DNA of 7,073 nucleotides from Desulfobacteraceae bacterium (lineage in GTDB: Bacteria; Desulfobacterota; Desulfobacteria; Desulfobacterales; Desulfatirhabdiaceae): positions 1-7,073 of the forward strand of contig DAIEFO010000112.1 of the NCBI GenBank assembly GCA_027325475.1, read 5' to 3'. The translations under genes were made by a program, and so were the position numbers. Position 1 is the first letter of the stretch. Every line of letters begins with the position of its first letter. This document shows positions 5,894-7,073 of this stretch, piece after piece. A model generated the notes under the pieces. That model saw only the letters and a list, made by a program, of their open reading frames with translations. It did not search any database and had not been told where the DNA came from.

Positions 5894-6561
5894 TGGCTAT
5901 CGATTATTTTTCTATTCATCACCCATTTCGCAAAACAGCATCCAGAATTTCCTATCGCGTTCGTAACGATATCTTTGGGTCATTCATGAAAATCATGCAC
6001 CCCACATCCGATGCGTCGATACTGGATGTCGGCGTCACACCGGACGAGGAACTGCCCGAATCTAATTTTTTTGAAACGCTGTATCCATATAAAAACCGTA
6101 TTGTCGCTGCCAGCATCGAGGACGCATCATTTCTTGAAAAAAAATATCCGGGTCTGACGTTTGTGCAGACAGCAAAAAACGGCCTGCCCTTTAATGACCA
6201 TTCCTTCGATGTTGCATTCTGCTCCGCCGTACTGGAACATGTCGGCGACAGACATCAGCAGCGGCTGTTCATCCGTGAATTACTGCGGGTAGCCCGAAGC
6301 TTTTTCATTACTACGCCCAACCGCTGTTTCCCGATGGAAATCCATACATTTCTTCCCCTGATACACTGGCTTCCGCAACCCGTACATCAAAAGCTTCTCA
6401 AGCAGCTTGGGCTGCATTTCTGGGCCAGCACTCAGAATTTGAACCTGCTGACGCCATCTTCCTTAAAAGCCCTGTTCCCTTCAGAGGTACATGTTCATGT
6501 ATCCCATGTGTTTCTCCTGGGAGCGCCATCGAATCTGATCGCCTATGGAAACTCTTTTTGA
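5893..6561 (+). CDS. Small class I SAM-dependent methyltransferase
   Basis: This 222-residue soluble protein resembles the Methyltransf_11 group. Motif I at about 43-49 reads ILDVGVT and keeps only one glycine of the usual G-x-G-x-G. The next block, PDEELPESNFFETLYPY at 50-66, looks like a variant nucleotide loop. LPFNDHSFDVAFCSAVLEHVG at 98-118 is the diagnostic core (motif II region), and FFITTPNRCFPMEIHTFLPLIHWLP at 137-161 carries the post-II strand and substrate side. The frame is open well upstream, but the ATG at 5893 is preferred. It overlaps the previous stop as TGATG, GGAG lies 5 nt before it, and the protein family begins there. Coupling to the membrane glycosyltransferase suggests it modifies the same sugar or lipid-linked intermediate. 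That is inference, and the substrate is unknown. Confidence 0.82.
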   Translation: MAIDYFSIHHPFRKTASRISYRVRNDIFGSFMKIMHPTSDASILDVGVTPDEELPESNFFETLYPYKNRIVAASIEDASFLEKKYPGLTFVQTAKNGLPFNDHSFDVAFCSAVLEHVGDRHQQRLFIRELLRVARSFFITTPNRCFPMEIHTFLPLIHWLPQPVHQKLLKQLGLHFWASTQNLNLLTPSSLKALFPSEVHVHVSHVFLLGAPSNLIAYGNSF

Positions 6562-6620
6562 GAATGCCGGAATAAAAAGACAAATCATAGTGTTGGATAT
6601 CAGATTGTTTGCAGGACTGA

Positions 6621-7073
6621 TCATATCAGACCTTTCCGGAATGCTCTGCGCAAAAGGATCGACAAGAAGAGAGAAAATGTCAGAATCAGAAAAAAATCAA
6701 CAAAACGGTTCATGCAGGGATTGATCGCCGGTTTGAGCCGACCATAATAAAAACCAACAAAAACGTGAAGGCAATACAGCCCCAGCGAATAATTCGACAG
6801 CAACCGGATAATAAATCCCGGTGGGCGTTCAATCGAGAATGAAAGTAAAAAAAAGAATGTTGCGCCAACTGCAACCGATATCCGTGTATAGGATGGGAAA
6901 GCATATCCATCGTAAACAAAATTATTGATTCCCTGGAACCAATTCCATTCACAGACTGCGGACAGGACAAACAGGATGAAAAGGAATATGACGGTTTTTC
7001 GATAGGCACTGGCATGAATAATATCCGGATTGTTTCCGATATAATGGTACACCAGCGTAGAAATAAAAACATA
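6621..7073 (-). CDS. Acyltransferase-3 family membrane protein, C-terminal part
   Basis: This is a partial gene. The frame is open to the window edge, so the N-terminus is missing; 150 residues and the stop are present. The product is almost entirely membrane-embedded. Segments are visible at the cut edge (VFISTLVYHYI), then VIFLFILFVLSAVCEW, ISVAVGATFFFLLSFSI, SLGLYCLHVFVGFYY and FFLILTFSLFLSILL. The pattern LLSNYSLGLYCLHVFVG is typical of the last helices of OafA/YrhL-type acyltransferase-3 proteins, which O-acylate surface polysaccharides or lipids using cytoplasmic acyl-CoA. The catalytic His and Arg of the family lie in the N-terminal helices and cannot be checked here. A GTG at 7052 is an apparent internal start, but the upstream codons continue a membrane helix. 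It is convergent with the methyltransferase gene, 59 bp away. Its base composition is visibly AT-richer than rlmB. Confidence 0.75.
   Translation of the reverse strand, partial: YVFISTLVYHYIGNNPDIIHASAYRKTVIFLFILFVLSAVCEWNWFQGINNFVYDGYAFPSYTRISVAVGATFFFLLSFSIERPPGFIIRLLSNYSLGLYCLHVFVGFYYGRLKPAINPCMNRFVDFFLILTFSLFLSILLRRAFRKGLI

Noticed and set aside
6566..6582. GGAATAAAAAGAC as a third copy of the CTTCGTAAAAAGTC element
   Set aside because: Only the A-run core is shared and the GTTGCGCTGC part is absent; similarity is at chance level.
6596..6627. Inverted repeat GATATCAG with CTGATCATATC between convergent genes, as a bidirectional terminator
   Set aside because: The stem needs a bulge, is AT-rich with a long loop, and has no T-run on either side.

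Overview
The window looks like part of a Gram-negative bacterial chromosome. My best guess is a Desulfobacterota (former deltaproteobacterial) lineage. That rests on gene content, on the mixed GC content, and on two intergenic copies of a short element built around CTTCGTAAAAAGTC, which resembles dispersed repeats I associate with that group. It is inference, not something the sequence proves. Seven protein-coding genes are supported. No tRNA, rRNA, CRISPR array or insertion sequence is visible.

Left end (1-1528, + strand): a probable promoter region carries a perfect 14-bp palindrome and a perfect tandem pair of 16-bp repeats. It is followed by rlmB, the 23S rRNA Gm2251 methyltransferase, and a transglutaminase-like cysteine-peptidase-fold protein joined to it by an ATGA overlap. 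This is the housekeeping, GC-richer part.

Middle (1596-4507, - strand): a two-gene unit coupled by another ATGA overlap. Its first gene is a GT2 glycosyltransferase of the rhamnosyltransferase type with an unassigned C-terminal extension. Its second is an unusual 596-residue protein that fuses a class I SAM methyltransferase to a GNAT-type acyltransferase region that looks duplicated. Related copies of the roughly 35-bp element lie just outside both ends of this unit, in the same orientation.

Right part (4733-7073): divergent from the previous unit is a polyprenyl-phosphate-sugar-synthase-like GT2 glycosyltransferase with a membrane C-terminus. It is coupled by a TGATG overlap to a small SAM methyltransferase with a degenerate motif I. 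Convergent to these, and cut by the window edge, is the C-terminal part of an acyltransferase-3 (OafA-like) membrane protein.

Together, the genes from 1596 onward look like the edge of a cell-surface polysaccharide or glycolipid locus. They would provide lipid-linked sugar donor synthesis, sugar transfer, and methyl and acyl decoration. The genes alternate in direction, which suggests assembly from small modules rather than one long operon. The most distinctive items are the methyltransferase-GNAT fusion, the extended glycosyltransferase beside it, and the repeats bracketing that pair. I do not see a clearly new defence or mobile system.
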